64,000 nt of DNA. Origin: Leptospira noguchii serovar Panama str. CZ214 (lineage in GTDB: Bacteria > Spirochaetota > Leptospiria > Leptospirales > Leptospiraceae). The DNA lies in contig NZ_AKWY02000023.1 in NCBI RefSeq assembly GCF_000306255.2, positions 80,464 through 144,463 of the forward strand, written 5' to 3'. The notes beneath the pieces are model-generated. The model did no database searches. It was not told the DNA's origin and worked only from the letters and a program-made list of their open reading frames with translations. The position numbers were made by a program, and so were the translations under genes. Shown piece after piece: positions 1 to 15,057 of the stretch. Every line of letters starts with the position of its first letter. Position 1 is the stretch's first letter.

Positions 1-923
<923 letters not shown>

Positions 924-933
924 ATTTTATCTC

Positions 934-1479
<546 letters not shown>

Positions 1480-1537
1480 ATATTCAATAACGAACTGACT
1501 TTCCAAAAAGTGTCACTAAAAATCAAAAAAAATTCCA

Positions 1538-2428
1538 ATGTCCGCCACGTTTCAAAAATTTTTCCAATTTAAATTCCTCACGATCAAAAAATCTAGAATT
1601 GTAAAATCGAATATTTTAAGCCAAAACAAATCACTTTTTATTAAAGGTGTATCATTTGCTTTCATATGGATTTCTTTTTTTACAAATTTAGACGCAAAGT
1701 CGATCCTACTCAAAAACGGGAGAATGATCAATCAGGTAAACGTTAAAACCATCCCCAATGGTTTTGAAATTACCCATAAAAACGGCAAAGTGGAAAAAAT
1801 TCCTCTCACAGAAGTGCAAAAAGTTTTTATCTCCGATCGAGCACCTGCTCCAGTCAAAAACCAAGAAACCGTAAAAAATCAAGAGATCATAAAAACAAAT
1901 CCAGTTCCCAATTTAGAAATCTCAAAAGAAGAAAATATTTCGAAAAATCAAAAGAAAAAGTCAGGGGTTCGAGTTTTCGCCGAAGGATTAATACCAGGCT
2001 GGTCTAGATTGCTCAGAAATGATTCTTATTATGTCAAAGGATTAGGAGTCTTTTTTGTTTTTGCAGAACTATTCTTTGTCTATAAAAGTTATGTATATTT
2101 AAGCCCTGTAAAACAAGCGCTTGAGACAAATCAACCCCCTACTCCTTTGGACTTGATTGCTATTCTATCCGGAGACCAAAATCTAATGAGTCTCGCCGCT
2201 ACTTATAGCTTTTATGATAAATCAAAGCAGGTTGTACTTTCGGATGGTCAATTGTTAACTAAGGACCGATATGCTTTTGAAAAAGAAGGATTTACTCGCG
2301 GTCTTATTTTGATTTTAATTTTAGACGCGTTCTTAGGATATAAATTCGAAAACTGGGAAGTTGTGCCTAACGTAAATGCTTCTTATAAAGATAGAGAAAT
2401 TTCAGGCGGTGTGACCATTCGTTTTTGA
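1538..2428 (+). CDS. Conserved membrane protein of unknown function
   Basis: 296 residues. A hydrophobic segment at about 35-52 ends in NLDAKS, which looks like a signal peptide preceded by an unusually long N-terminal extension, so the true start may lie downstream of 1538. After it comes a short beta-rich unit (SILLKNGRMINQVNVKTI, NGKVEKIPLTEVQKVFI), a Lys/Glu-rich linker, then EGLIPGWSRLLRN and two or three membrane segments (about 165-185, 197-212 and 252-266). The layout resembles small envelope proteins with a C-terminal DUF5683-like membrane part, but I do not recognise it firmly. It is divergent from the ECF sigma factor and may belong to its regulon. Confidence 0.65.
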   Translation: MSATFQKFFQFKFLTIKKSRIVKSNILSQNKSLFIKGVSFAFIWISFFTNLDAKSILLKNGRMINQVNVKTIPNGFEITHKNGKVEKIPLTEVQKVFISDRAPAPVKNQETVKNQEIIKTNPVPNLEISKEENISKNQKKKSGVRVFAEGLIPGWSRLLRNDSYYVKGLGVFFVFAELFFVYKSYVYLSPVKQALETNQPPTPLDLIAILSGDQNLMSLAATYSFYDKSKQVVLSDGQLLTKDRYAFEKEGFTRGLILILILDAFLGYKFENWEVVPNVNASYKDREISGGVTIRF

Positions 2429-2511
2429 TGATTTCTTTAAAAAATGTACACCAAACACGTGTTATATGGACTATGTAATAAACAGAGAAATCCATACAAT
2501 TACCCAAAACA

Positions 2512-3576
2512 TCAGTCTCCGTGCCCTACTTCAAAATCGATTTCACAATTGGGAAGAAGCTTTCTAATTTTTTCTTTTTCTTTTGAAGAAAGTGGATTAG
2601 AATCCAACTCCAATCTTTGTAAACCTTTCAATTGCCCTATTTCTTTGGGAAGATTTGTAATTTGATTGTTTCCTAATGCCAACCTTTGCAAATTTTTAAG
2701 TTGCCCTATTTCTTTAGGGAGAGTGGTCAGTCGATTGTTTCTTAAAGACAACAATTGTAAATTTTGAAGTTGGTTTATCTCTTTAGAGAGACTTGCAAGT
2801 TGGTTTTCACTTAAATGCAATTCTTGCAAATTTTGAAGTTGTAAAACTTCTGTTGGTAAAATTGTGATTTGATTACGATCTAAAACCAAATCTCGTAAAT
2901 TTTGAAGTTGTCCAATTTCTTTTGGGATCGAAACAAGTTGATTTTCACTCAAATACAACTTTTGTAAACTCTTTAGTTGGAAAACTTCTCCAGGAAAATT
3001 TTTGAAATGATTATTGACCAAAATTAATTCTTTGAGTTCTTGAAGCCCTTCTATTTCTTTAGGTAAAGAAACAATTTGGTTATGGCCTAATTTTAGAGTT
3101 TGCAAATTTTTTAATTGTCCAATTTCTTTAGGAATTGTACTCAGCCGATTCAGAGATAGATTCAATTTTTCTAAAGTTTGAAGTAACAGAACTTCTTTAG
3201 AAACGGTTATAAGCTGATTACGAAATAAATCCAGATCTTTTAAATTTCTTAGTTGTTCTATTTCTTTAGGAAGACTTGCAAGCTTATTGCTGTGTAAACT
3301 CAATTCTTGTAAGTTTTGCAACTGCGCTATTTCTTTAGACAAAGCAGTAAGTTCGTTTCCGCCTAAATCCAATTTCTGTAGATTTTTAAGTTGTCCGATT
3401 TCTTTGGGAAAAGTTGTTAAATTTTGAAAACTTAAATCTAAAATGCGAACGTTTGATGAATTTTGAAGTGCTTTTGTTAAATTTTTATAAGGTTTTTGTA
3501 TTTCTTCTGATTGTATTCCGAAAATAAAACAAAAGAAAATTATAACTTTTAGGATTTTTGTGGATCTATAATTCAT
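2512..3576 (-). CDS. Exported leucine-rich-repeat protein
   Basis: 354 residues with an N-terminal signal peptide (about 1-24, [18 protein letters not shown]). From about residue 40 it consists of 13 tandem 23-residue repeats of the form LxNLxxLxLxxNxLxxLPKEIxQ, followed by a short cap ([20 protein letters not shown]). This is the typical Leptospira LRR type, a family expanded in pathogenic species. LRR solenoids bind proteins; several leptospiral members are secreted or surface-exposed, so a host-interaction role is possible but not shown here. It has no operon partner and ends about 80 nt after the convergent gene at 1538-2428. Confidence 0.9.
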   Translation of the reverse strand: MNYRSTKILKVIIFFCFIFGIQSEEIQKPYKNLTKALQNSSNVRILDLSFQNLTTFPKEIGQLKNLQKLDLGGNELTALSKEIAQLQNLQELSLHSNKLASLPKEIEQLRNLKDLDLFRNQLITVSKEVLLLQTLEKLNLSLNRLSTIPKEIGQLKNLQTLKLGHNQIVSLPKEIEGLQELKELILVNNHFKNFPGEVFQLKSLQKLYLSENQLVSIPKEIGQLQNLRDLVLDRNQITILPTEVLQLQNLQELHLSENQLASLSKEINQLQNLQLLSLRNNRLTTLPKEIGQLKNLQRLALGNNQITNLPKEIGQLKGLQRLELDSNPLSSKEKEKIRKLLPNCEIDFEVGHGD

Positions 3577-4601
3577 ACGTTGATATTCCCTGTTTTAAAT
3601 TTAAAGTCTATCGTAATATTCCCAAAGTTAAGTATCATCATGTAATGTGTAAAATTCCCTGAACCAAATTGAATGAGCAAACATAGTAGTGCAAAAAGAT
3701 AAAACGCATGGCCTACAAAATAAAAATTCAAGAAGAACACAGTTGAATAACTAATAAAGCAATGTGCTCAGTATTTTTCACTCAAATGAACCTTTGTAAT
3801 AAAAATTCGCCATATTCAATCCTATAAGTTCTGAGCAAAACAAACTCTTAGCTTGAACTTAGTACGAGATACGAATTTGGATAACTTCTCTTAAAAATAA
3901 ATCTGTGCAATAAGAAACTTCTATAAATTCAAAATAATGGTTCTAAGATCTGAATCTTATATCAAATCTTTATTCAGTAATACTCACCATATTAAAAATT
4001 CAATTTATAAGTTTTCCCAAAATTATTTACTATAAACTGTCTCGTTGGGTTTCTTTTAGATTTCTATAAACTTATTATTGCATTAGAGTTTTTGAAAAAT
4101 TCCATAGTGGTGCAATTAACAAAACTGCTTCAGTCGACCGTTTTCGTAAAAGTAAAACAGAAACAGATGGAGAATTAATTTTTAAACAACTCTAATTTTT
4201 ATAAATTTAAATTTATAAAAAACTTTTTGCGGATCAAAGTAAAACCGTTATGCGATATTTAAATTATTTTTGAGATAAATTCTAGAAAAACCTAAGGCAA
4301 CTTTCTATAAAATGAATTTTTTTATTCTATAAATGACGTATAACACTGATTTTACGAATAAATTTAATCTTATAAAAACGAGACTAACTTGCTTTAATTT
4401 AGAAATAAACTAATGTTAATTTTTTAATTTTATTATTAAAACACACATAACGTATACGAAAGATATCATAACGTTATTACTTCGCATTAATATTTAAGGA
4501 ATGAATTTAAGAATTCTTTCTATAAAAAAATTTTTTCTTTTATAAAAAATTAATAATTTTAATTACGGGAAATATAAAAATCGCAAGGGGAAAACACAAA
4601 A
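3577..4601. other. AT-rich intergenic region, 1025 nt
   Basis: No credible gene on either strand. The region holds one copy of the small inverted-repeat element (4083-4195). Downstream of it the sequence is extremely AT-rich with several near-palindromic TTTATAAAATTTATAAA-like stretches (about 4195-4330 and 4500-4560). The last part must contain the colA promoter; AAGGGGA just before 4602 serves as its ribosome site. Confidence 0.6.
4083..4195 (+). repeat. Small inverted-repeat element, family 1 (copy 1)
   Basis: Begins TTAGAGTTTTTGAAAAATTC and ends with the inverted counterpart TTTTTAAACAACTCTAA. The interior contains the shared block AAAACTGCTTCAGTCGACCG. About 113 nt with no coding capacity. 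The same element recurs at 7388, 15938, 18157, 26661, 39913, 45674, 63222 and 63500. Ends of the form TAGAGTT...AACTCTA suggest a non-autonomous (MITE-like) element with a TA target, which is an inference. Confidence 0.85.
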
Positions 4602-7286
4602 ATGATAACAAATATAAAATGTAAAATAGTGCTAGCGTTAAGTGTGATTGTAACCTTTTCGTTAGGATGTAGCAGCCAGAATGATGGTTTTAAAAATGAT
4701 CTTAGTTTGTTTGCTACAATGTTTGCTCAAATCTCACAACAAACTACAACGGAGTCAGAAACAAAAGAGATCAGACCGGTAACAAGAAACGTAAGTTCGC
4801 TAAACGAACTGATAGGTTTTAAACCAACTCAAGTAGAAAACGAACAAGACTTTGATAGAATCATAGACGGAAGAAAAAGATTTCTCATTCCGTCGATTAT
4901 GACTTTCGGACCTAACAGTCCTTCTTCAAACACAACTGTACAAAACGGAATTCAAAATTGTACGGGAAATTATGTTGCACGTCTACAACCGAAGGACTTC
5001 GTTAGATTTTTAGAAACACATGATATAAATTGTGTGGATAAATTTGTTTGGAATTACGATCAGTATTCTGATTACATTTATTCACAAGCAAACATGCTTG
5101 AAGTAGTTAATCGACTGAACGTTCTGGCTCCTCTTTACAAAGGCAACAATGATTTGAACTTTATACAACTGTTCAGAATGTTTTGGGCCGGGTACTTTGT
5201 AAAAGCTTCTCATCCCTCCCTTCCGTTCGATAAAGATCAAATCTCCAAGGCTTTGGTTGCTCCAATGTGGACTTTTGCAAATAGTGCGCATATTACAGAC
5301 GGAACCAACGATGCCGGAAAAGTTTTAGAGTTCTTCTTTACAGCGGCAGATAGCACAGGGACTGCACACATAATTTATCCGAGCATCTTATCTTTTTTGG
5401 AAGCTACCTTAAACGATCCACAAAGATTAACAAACAACTATTCTCAGAAGATAGCTTTGAATGCTATTTTCAGATTGTTCAATCGTCATATCAATTCGCA
5501 GAGCGGTGAATTTCTAGCGAGAATCGATTATAGATTGATTGATAATTTGAAACGATTTGCTGTTAATACAAATTTCAATACGGATTCTCTAGTTTGGATC
5601 ATCAACAATGCGATATTTGGTTTGGATAGAATCTACTATAATCTTCCTGCTTTTCAACCAGAGATTGTTTCGATTTTGACCGAGGTCCTGGAAAAACATT
5701 CATACATTTCGGAACCGTATCTTCAAGCGGTCAAAGGATTAACTCGAAATTCAGATTGTGTGGATTTGCGAATCGGACGAATTTGTTTGAGCGATACCAA
5801 AAAGATCGTAAAGGCTATGGTTTTTCCAAACACATACCATTTCGACGATAAAACACAAATCGTACACACACCTCTATCGATCAATGAAATTCAACCTCTA
5901 TATCACGCTCTCAAACAGGTGGAATCTCAATTTTTCCGTTTGATAGGAATTCATGCTCCAGTATCCGGAGATACAACTGACACTATTTCCATGTATGTGT
6001 ATGGATCTAAAAAGGATTACCAAACTTTTCATCCTTTTTTATTTGATCTCCCTACGGATAATGGTGGAATCTATATAGAAAAAGATAAAACTTTTTATAC
6101 GTATCAGCGTACTCCTGCAGAAAGTAAATACACTCTCGAAGAATTACTGCGCCACGAATATTCTCATTATCTCGTAGGTAGATTTATAATTCCAGGCTTA
6201 TGGTCTCAAACTCCTGCTCATGATAATGAAAGGCTTAGTTGGTTCGAAGAAGGAATTGCAGAATTCTTAGCTGGAAGTAATTCAAGAGAAATTTATCCGC
6301 GTAAAAGTTTAGTTTCTGGAATTGAAAATGACGGTTCGTCTAGGATGGAAGTTTCAAAAATCCTAAAGGCTCGTTATGGAGATTTCAAATTTTATAGATA
6401 CTCGGGTAGTTTCTTCAATTATCTTTATACCTATAAAAAAGATACTTTGAGAGATTTAATTAGTACATTACGTGATTCTAATCTTCAAGGATTTGATTAT
6501 TTAATTGTTCAAATGTCCCAAGACACATGGCTCAATACTTCGTTTCAGACGTATTTAGACTACTTAGTTAGAAACGTAAATAATCTCACAGATCCATCTA
6601 CAACCGCTCCGGATTTAGCAAATTTATCTACCAATGACCCGAAAGTCATTCGATCTTTTTTTAGAAAGACTCACTTCGGAGCTAAGGCAAAATGTACAAC
6701 CGCCGCATTTGGACTAAACAGTCGTTTTTCTTGTCGAGGTTTGATATTTGGAAACATTGTTTCTAGTCCAGACTGGAGTACTGCTTGGTCCGATTTAAAT
6801 TCAAAAATGAACAACCTTATGTCGGACTTGGAAAACAGTGGAGTGAATAACTTTAAGGATATGAATTGCAGAATAGGAGAAATTCGTTTTAGGAAATATT
6901 CGAATATAGTTCAACCTTTTGCAATCTATTCTTGTGAAGGACCGTTAGCATATCGTCCTCAAGCTTCTTATAGACATCCTCGGAGGAGTCAAACTGATTT
7001 TCAAAATACAAGAATAGGCGTACATACTACTTGTTTTGCAAATCAGTCGAATAATAAGGATACAACTTGTAACACTCCGATATTTACAAATATATTTTCG
7101 GATACAGCTACGTATGAAGAGATGTATCAAGACCTAACCGCAGAATTGAACGAATTGAAATCAGAAATCTATACGATGAGACCTTCGTTTTATAGAAAAC
7201 TCGATTGCAATTTCAATTCTATTGATACAATCAATTTACCTGACGGTAGAAAATATTTAACAGCAACTTCAAGTTGTAATCTCTAA
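4602..7286 (+). CDS. colA: Microbial collagenase-type metalloprotease lipoprotein (peptidase M9)
   Basis: 894 residues. An N-terminal lipoprotein signal ends in the lipobox FSLGC (Cys23), so the product is probably lipid-anchored. Residues about 70-470 match an M9 collagenase N-terminal (activator) region by position. The catalytic part has the zinc motif HEYSH (His518-His522) followed by WFEEGIAE (547-554), which supplies the third, glutamate, ligand as in clostridial and Vibrio collagenases. A Cys-rich C-terminal part of about 200 residues follows. ColA of L. interrogans is a reported invasion-associated collagenase; this product fits that description. It is a single gene, followed by a strong hairpin (7295-7329), and flanked on both sides by family-1 repeats. 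Confidence 0.85.
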   Translation: MITNIKCKIVLALSVIVTFSLGCSSQNDGFKNDLSLFATMFAQISQQTTTESETKEIRPVTRNVSSLNELIGFKPTQVENEQDFDRIIDGRKRFLIPSIMTFGPNSPSSNTTVQNGIQNCTGNYVARLQPKDFVRFLETHDINCVDKFVWNYDQYSDYIYSQANMLEVVNRLNVLAPLYKGNNDLNFIQLFRMFWAGYFVKASHPSLPFDKDQISKALVAPMWTFANSAHITDGTNDAGKVLEFFFTAADSTGTAHIIYPSILSFLEATLNDPQRLTNNYSQKIALNAIFRLFNRHINSQSGEFLARIDYRLIDNLKRFAVNTNFNTDSLVWIINNAIFGLDRIYYNLPAFQPEIVSILTEVLEKHSYISEPYLQAVKGLTRNSDCVDLRIGRICLSDTKKIVKAMVFPNTYHFDDKTQIVHTPLSINEIQPLYHALKQVESQFFRLIGIHAPVSGDTTDTISMYVYGSKKDYQTFHPFLFDLPTDNGGIYIEKDKTFYTYQRTPAESKYTLEELLRHEYSHYLVGRFIIPGLWSQTPAHDNERLSWFEEGIAEFLAGSNSREIYPRKSLVSGIENDGSSRMEVSKILKARYGDFKFYRYSGSFFNYLYTYKKDTLRDLISTLRDSNLQGFDYLIVQMSQDTWLNTSFQTYLDYLVRNVNNLTDPSTTAPDLANLSTNDPKVIRSFFRKTHFGAKAKCTTAAFGLNSRFSCRGLIFGNIVSSPDWSTAWSDLNSKMNNLMSDLENSGVNNFKDMNCRIGEIRFRKYSNIVQPFAIYSCEGPLAYRPQASYRHPRRSQTDFQNTRIGVHTTCFANQSNNKDTTCNTPIFTNIFSDTATYEEMYQDLTAELNELKSEIYTMRPSFYRKLDCNFNSIDTINLPDGRKYLTATSSCNL

Positions 7287-7294
7287 GTGAATTA

Positions 7295-7329
7295 GTCCAG
7301 TTCATCCAGTCCATTTGGATGAACTGGAC
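7295..7329 (+). terminator. Long hairpin after colA, possible terminator
   Basis: Perfect 13-bp stem GTCCAGTTCATCC / GGATGAACTGGAC with a 9-nt loop, starting 9 nt after the colA stop. The downstream T tract is weak and delayed (ATACATTCTATTTTT), so it may stabilise the mRNA end as much as terminate. Confidence 0.6.
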
Positions 7330-7387
7330 ATACATTCTATTTTTAGAATATAATAATTAACCGTTTTTGATACATCATTATTTAAAA

Positions 7388-7485
7388 TTAGAGTTGTTGA
7401 AAAATTTCATAGTGGCGTTTAACAAAAATGCTTCAATCGATAGTTTCCATAAAGCAGATGGAGAATTAATTTTTAAACAACTCTA
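7388..7485 (+). repeat. Small inverted-repeat element, family 1 (copy 2)
   Basis: Starts TTAGAGTTGTTGAAAAATTT and ends TTTTTAAACAACTCTA; the interior is shortened compared with copy 1 (no AAACAGAAAC block). Same orientation as copy 1 on the other side of colA. Confidence 0.85.
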
Positions 7486-7565
7486 TTTACTATTAAACGG
7501 TTTTGTACATTCGTTTTTTTACTAGTATCTATAAAACTAAGTACTGTAAATTTTATCACAACTCA

Positions 7566-7679
7566 GTTAATGTGAATTCAACGTAAAAAAATCTGGGCAA
7601 ATAAAACTCAATGTAGCTCTACAAATCACGGCATAATGACCGCTTTCGTATTAGTTATACAAAACTCACGTTAGTTATA
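7566..7679 (+). repeat. Degenerate family-2 inverted-repeat element
   Basis: Starts TTAATGTGAATTCAACGTAA, contains ATCTGGGCAAATAAAACTCA and the CGCTTTCGTATTAGTTAT block, and ends AACTCACGTTAG. It is a diverged relative of the elements at 37894-38005 and 53216-53393. Confidence 0.7.
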
Positions 7680-7778
7680 TATTTCCGGGTAATAAAAAAA
7701 ACAGAAGAAATCGAATTTTGGACACTTCTACTACATAAGAAAGTGCCCAAAATTCAAATTCGAAATTTCAGCTGATCA

Positions 7779-10640
<2,862 letters not shown>

Positions 10641-10734
10641 ATGAAAAAGAATTTAGAAATTTCTTTCCAAGATTTTTATGATGAATTTCAGATAACTTTA
10701 CAAAAAAAGAATGTAAAAGGAAAAATTAAAGAAT

Positions 10735-10757
<23 letters not shown>
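10641..10757 (+). CDS. Possible small protein overlapping the HDOD gene start
   Basis: An ATG frame of 38 codons (starting [20 protein letters not shown], Lys/Glu-rich) runs into the next gene and stops 23 nt after its ATG in another frame. No convincing ribosome site precedes it. It could be a small protein, a translationally coupled leader, or chance. Not recognised as any family. Confidence 0.25.
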
Positions 10758-12261
<1,504 letters not shown>

Positions 12262-12454
12262 AACTATCAAAACAGAAACATACTCTGATTTTGAGCTTGT
12301 CCTCAAAATATTGAAGGCATCAACAATATCTCTTTATAAATTTCTAATAAACTACTGAAATTTACACAAACTACTTCCAATCTAAACATTTGCGAAATTC
12401 AAAGTATCAGATCTTCATAATGTTTTGGATGAGTTCTTTATTCACAGAGTTATA

Positions 12455-12769
12455 TCAAAAAACAGAAACTACAGACGTATCATCTTTTTCAAAAAATAAC
12501 TCGGATTTTAGGTTAGATTCAAAATAACGAACCTCCTTAATTTCCGAAATACTACGAAATAGATTTAGAATTTTATCCGGTTCTTCAGTTCTAATTGTAA
12601 TCATAATGTTCTGAGATTCAATTTCAATATTTCGTCGTAAACGCCAATCCAACCAATCAATGGACTTACGAGATAAAATACCGATCATACGTAAAATTGT
12701 TCCCGAACCTTCTTCGGAAGAAATATCAAAAGTATAACATTTTATCCCAATATTTTCATATAACGTCAT
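12455..12769 (-). CDS. ilvN: Acetolactate synthase small (regulatory) subunit, ACT domain
   Basis: 104 residues, most of it one ACT domain (about 10-80: CYTFDISSEEGSGTILRMIG, then LRRNIEIESQNIMITIRTEE). Small subunits bind valine or related amino acids and control the catalytic subunit. The product is shorter than standard IlvN/IlvH (about 160), lacking the second C-terminal domain, like IlvM-type subunits. The gene starts 26 nt after the catalytic subunit gene, so both share the attenuated transcript. The choice between ilvN, ilvH and ilvM names is arbitrary. Confidence 0.75.
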   Translation of the reverse strand: MTLYENIGIKCYTFDISSEEGSGTILRMIGILSRKSIDWLDWRLRRNIEIESQNIMITIRTEEPDKILNLFRSISEIKEVRYFESNLKSELFFEKDDTSVVSVF

Positions 12770-12795
12770 AACATAAACTCCTATATTCTAATATA

Positions 12796-14466
12796 TCAAT
12801 AAATCATTTCACGGTTTGCTTTTCCAGAAGGGACCATAGGAAGAACTTGCAGATCGGGTTTTACCTGAAGCAAAACAAAGGACGGTCCTTTGCGGATTAA
12901 AGCTTGTTCTAAAATTTCAACTTGAGAACATTCATGAGACAACTCAAAAGATGAAATCCCAAAAGAAGATGCAATTTTTATAAAGTTCGCAGGTATTACA
13001 AACTTGGATGAGGAGAATCTGGAAGAAAAAAATAATTCCTGTTGTTGTCTCACCAAACCGAGATGCCCGTTGTTTATCAGAAGGATCGTTACGTCCAAAT
13101 CCAATTCTCTAAGAGTATCTAATTCCTGAACGTTCATCAAAATTGATCCGTCTCCCGAAACACAAACGATTCTTTTTTCCGGGGAAACGAGCGCCGCTCC
13201 AATGGCGGCTGGTAATCCAAAACCCATTGTTCCCAAACCACCCGAAGTCAAAAAAGAACCTTGCTTTCGAAAAGGATAATATTGCGCCACCCACATTTGA
13301 TGTTGACCTACGTCAGTAGTAACAATTGCCTTTTCACCTAGAATTTTTGAGATACATCGTAAAATTGAAAAAGGATTTTCTTTGAGTATAGGAAATCCAT
13401 ATAAATTTTTGAGAGTTTGAACCTGATCCAACCATTCTTGCGAAGCAAAGTGTTCAGAAGAAAAGTCTTCTTTCAAAATCTGACTGATAAAATCCTCGAT
13501 CTCGTATTTTAAAAAAAGATTAGGATTTTTTAATTTACCAATTTCTGTTGCGTCTATATCTACATGAACTATCTTAGCGTTAGGACAGAACTCATTCAAT
13601 TTGCCAGTAGCCCTATCATCAAAACGAACACCTAACGCGATTAATAAATCAGCTTCTTCCAAAACGAGATTGGCCGCTCTAGAACCGTGCATTCCCAACA
13701 TTCCTAAAAATCTAGGATGTTCATATGGGCAAACCCCCAGACCCATTAACGTCGAAACGGTGGGGAAACTCAGTTTTTCTAAAAGAGCATGGAACAACTC
13801 TGCGGCCAGGGGTCGATTCAAACCTCCACCAATATAAAATACCGGTTTTTTAGCTTCCGATAGTAGCTCTTTAAAAGTTTTCTTCCATTCTATATCAACC
13901 ACGTCAGTAAATTTAATTTTTTGAATATTCCAAAGTTCTTTTTCTTTGGAGACATCCCAATCGATTCTATCGGAAGCCACATCTTTAGGAACGTCAATCC
14001 AGACCGGACCAGGCCTACCTTCAAGAGAAGTTTTCCAGGCCTGAGGAAGAATTTGGATCAAGTCCTCTACTTTTTTTACTAGATAACTTCTTTTAGTAAT
14101 AGGAACGGACAAACTAAAAGTATCAATTTCCTGAAACGCGTCCGTACCGATCATAGAAACCGGAACCTGTCCAGTGATCACGATCAAAGGGATCGAATCC
14201 ATCTTTGCATCTGCAACCGCTGTAATTAAATTAGTAACCCCTGGCCCCGAAGAAGCAAAACAAACTCCAGGTTTTCCGTTTGCCCTAGCCATTCCACCGG
14301 CTATAAACCCCGCACCTTGTTCGTGTCTGGCAAGAATATGTCGAATTTTACTTTCGTATAACGCATCGTAGATGGGAAGACTAGCTCCCCCTGGAATTCC
14401 AGAAACGATTTCGACTCCCGCAAATTCCAAAAATCGAATAATAAGCTCCGCTCCATTTAAATTCAT
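12796..14466 (-). CDS. ilvB: Acetolactate synthase catalytic subunit
   Basis: 556 residues, the usual size. It condenses two pyruvates (or pyruvate plus 2-oxobutyrate) in the first common step of valine, leucine and isoleucine synthesis, using thiamine diphosphate and FAD. Visible features: the catalytic Glu49 in ARHEQGAGFIAGGMAR, the central FAD/nucleotide domain (about 190-330), and the thiamine diphosphate motif GDGSILMN...INN near 435-465. It is followed by the ACT subunit gene. Between the promoter and this ATG lies a complete attenuator: leader peptide (14580-14678) and terminator (14511-14550). Expression should therefore rise when charged branched-chain tRNAs are scarce. Confidence 0.93.
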   Translation of the reverse strand: MNLNGAELIIRFLEFAGVEIVSGIPGGASLPIYDALYESKIRHILARHEQGAGFIAGGMARANGKPGVCFASSGPGVTNLITAVADAKMDSIPLIVITGQVPVSMIGTDAFQEIDTFSLSVPITKRSYLVKKVEDLIQILPQAWKTSLEGRPGPVWIDVPKDVASDRIDWDVSKEKELWNIQKIKFTDVVDIEWKKTFKELLSEAKKPVFYIGGGLNRPLAAELFHALLEKLSFPTVSTLMGLGVCPYEHPRFLGMLGMHGSRAANLVLEEADLLIALGVRFDDRATGKLNEFCPNAKIVHVDIDATEIGKLKNPNLFLKYEIEDFISQILKEDFSSEHFASQEWLDQVQTLKNLYGFPILKENPFSILRCISKILGEKAIVTTDVGQHQMWVAQYYPFRKQGSFLTSGGLGTMGFGLPAAIGAALVSPEKRIVCVSGDGSILMNVQELDTLRELDLDVTILLINNGHLGLVRQQQELFFSSRFSSSKFVIPANFIKIASSFGISSFELSHECSQVEILEQALIRKGPSFVLLQVKPDLQVLPMVPSGKANREMIY

Positions 14467-14510
14467 ATGTGTTCCCTTAAATCGTCTTTAAAATCACTCA
14501 TAAACCCTAA

Positions 14511-14550
14511 AAACAAAAAAGCCTCCCCCGGCTTTACACCGGAGGAGGCT
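14511..14550 (-). terminator. ilv attenuator terminator
   Basis: On the minus strand a 12-bp stem (AGCCTCCTCCGG / CCGGGGGAGGCT, one U-G pair, loop TGTAAAG) is followed by TTTTTTGTTT. It lies 30 nt after the leader peptide stop and 45 nt before the ilvB ATG. The stem is G/C-rich in an AT-rich genome. On the plus strand the same repeat is also followed by T residues, so it could act in both directions. Confidence 0.85.
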
Positions 14551-14606
14551 TTTTTTAGGATTGCGCCTAAAGTAAATCTCTACAGCGTAAAGCAACGTCC
14601 CGGTGT
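14536..14606 (-). promoter_or_regulatory. ilv leader: pause hairpin and antiterminator pairings
   Basis: Minus-strand RNA. At 14619-14602 GGTGGTC-TTCG-GAACACC folds as a short pause hairpin with a UUCG tetraloop and one mismatch. Its 3' arm, ACACCGG (14606-14600), is complementary to CCGGTGT (14542-14536) in the 5' arm and loop of the terminator. A second segment, GCTTTAC (14593-14587), is complementary to GTAAAGC (14537-14531). A ribosome stalled on the valine codons GTG GTG GTC would cover the pause hairpin's 5' arm and free ACACCGG to break the terminator. The pairings are seen; the mechanism is inferred from enteric ilv attenuators. Confidence 0.75.
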
Positions 14607-14678
14607 TCCGAAGACCACCACTAGCATTAACACTATGCTGTTTACAAACATGGATGTAATTACGTGATTGAGATTCAT
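14580..14678 (-). CDS. Branched-chain leader peptide of the ilv attenuator
   Basis: 32 codons from ATG 14678 to TAG 14580. Of the 32 residues, 12 are Val, Leu or Ile, with the run I-V-L-M-L-V-V-V at 15-22. The tail is FGTPGRCFTL, whose codons form the pause hairpin and the antiterminator segments. It sits directly upstream of a terminator and ilvB, exactly as leader peptides of enteric ilv operons do, but shows no sequence relation that I can claim. Its role would be to report ribosome stalling, not to make a stable product. The ribosome site is weak (GGTGGTAG about 12 nt upstream). Confidence 0.78.
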   Translation of the reverse strand: MNLNHVITSMFVNSIVLMLVVVFGTPGRCFTL

Positions 14679-15057
14679 AAAATGAGTTCTACCACCAATA
14701 GAAATAAAGATCGTTTCATTTTACAAGCAATTTTTGGAAATATCATTACGATACAAGATCTGTAGTATTGCCCAGGACTAATAAAATAGTACCTAATATT
14801 TTGTTTTATAATAGAGTTTTATGATAAAAATTTGAGGGGTTCAACTTTATAGAAATGAATAACTTTAAAAATTAAACTATAAGATGAACAAAGTTGTCTT
14901 CAATAGATATACTAAACACAATAAAATATTTCCTAAAAGTCGATTCCAAAAACATTTCTAAAAAATAAGAAAAAATCCTGCTTTCTAAGACATTGTCCTT
15001 AGATAAAATGGTGCTTTCGTATATTCTTTAATTCTAATTATAGAAAGGAAAATTCAA
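14679..15057. other. Divergent intergenic region between ilv leader and tpx
   Basis: 379 nt without a gene. It must hold the ilv promoter (minus strand; TTGCTT-17 nt-TTATTT at about 14730-14702 is a weak candidate) and the tpx promoter. AAAGGAAAA lies 7-15 nt before the tpx ATG. No repeat element seen. Confidence 0.5.

Larger units (their letters stand above)
7287..7778. other. Intergenic region, 492 nt, two repeats and a hairpin
   Basis: No gene seen. It contains a 13-bp hairpin just after colA, a family-1 element at 7388-7485 and a degenerate family-2 element at about 7566-7679. Confidence 0.6.
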
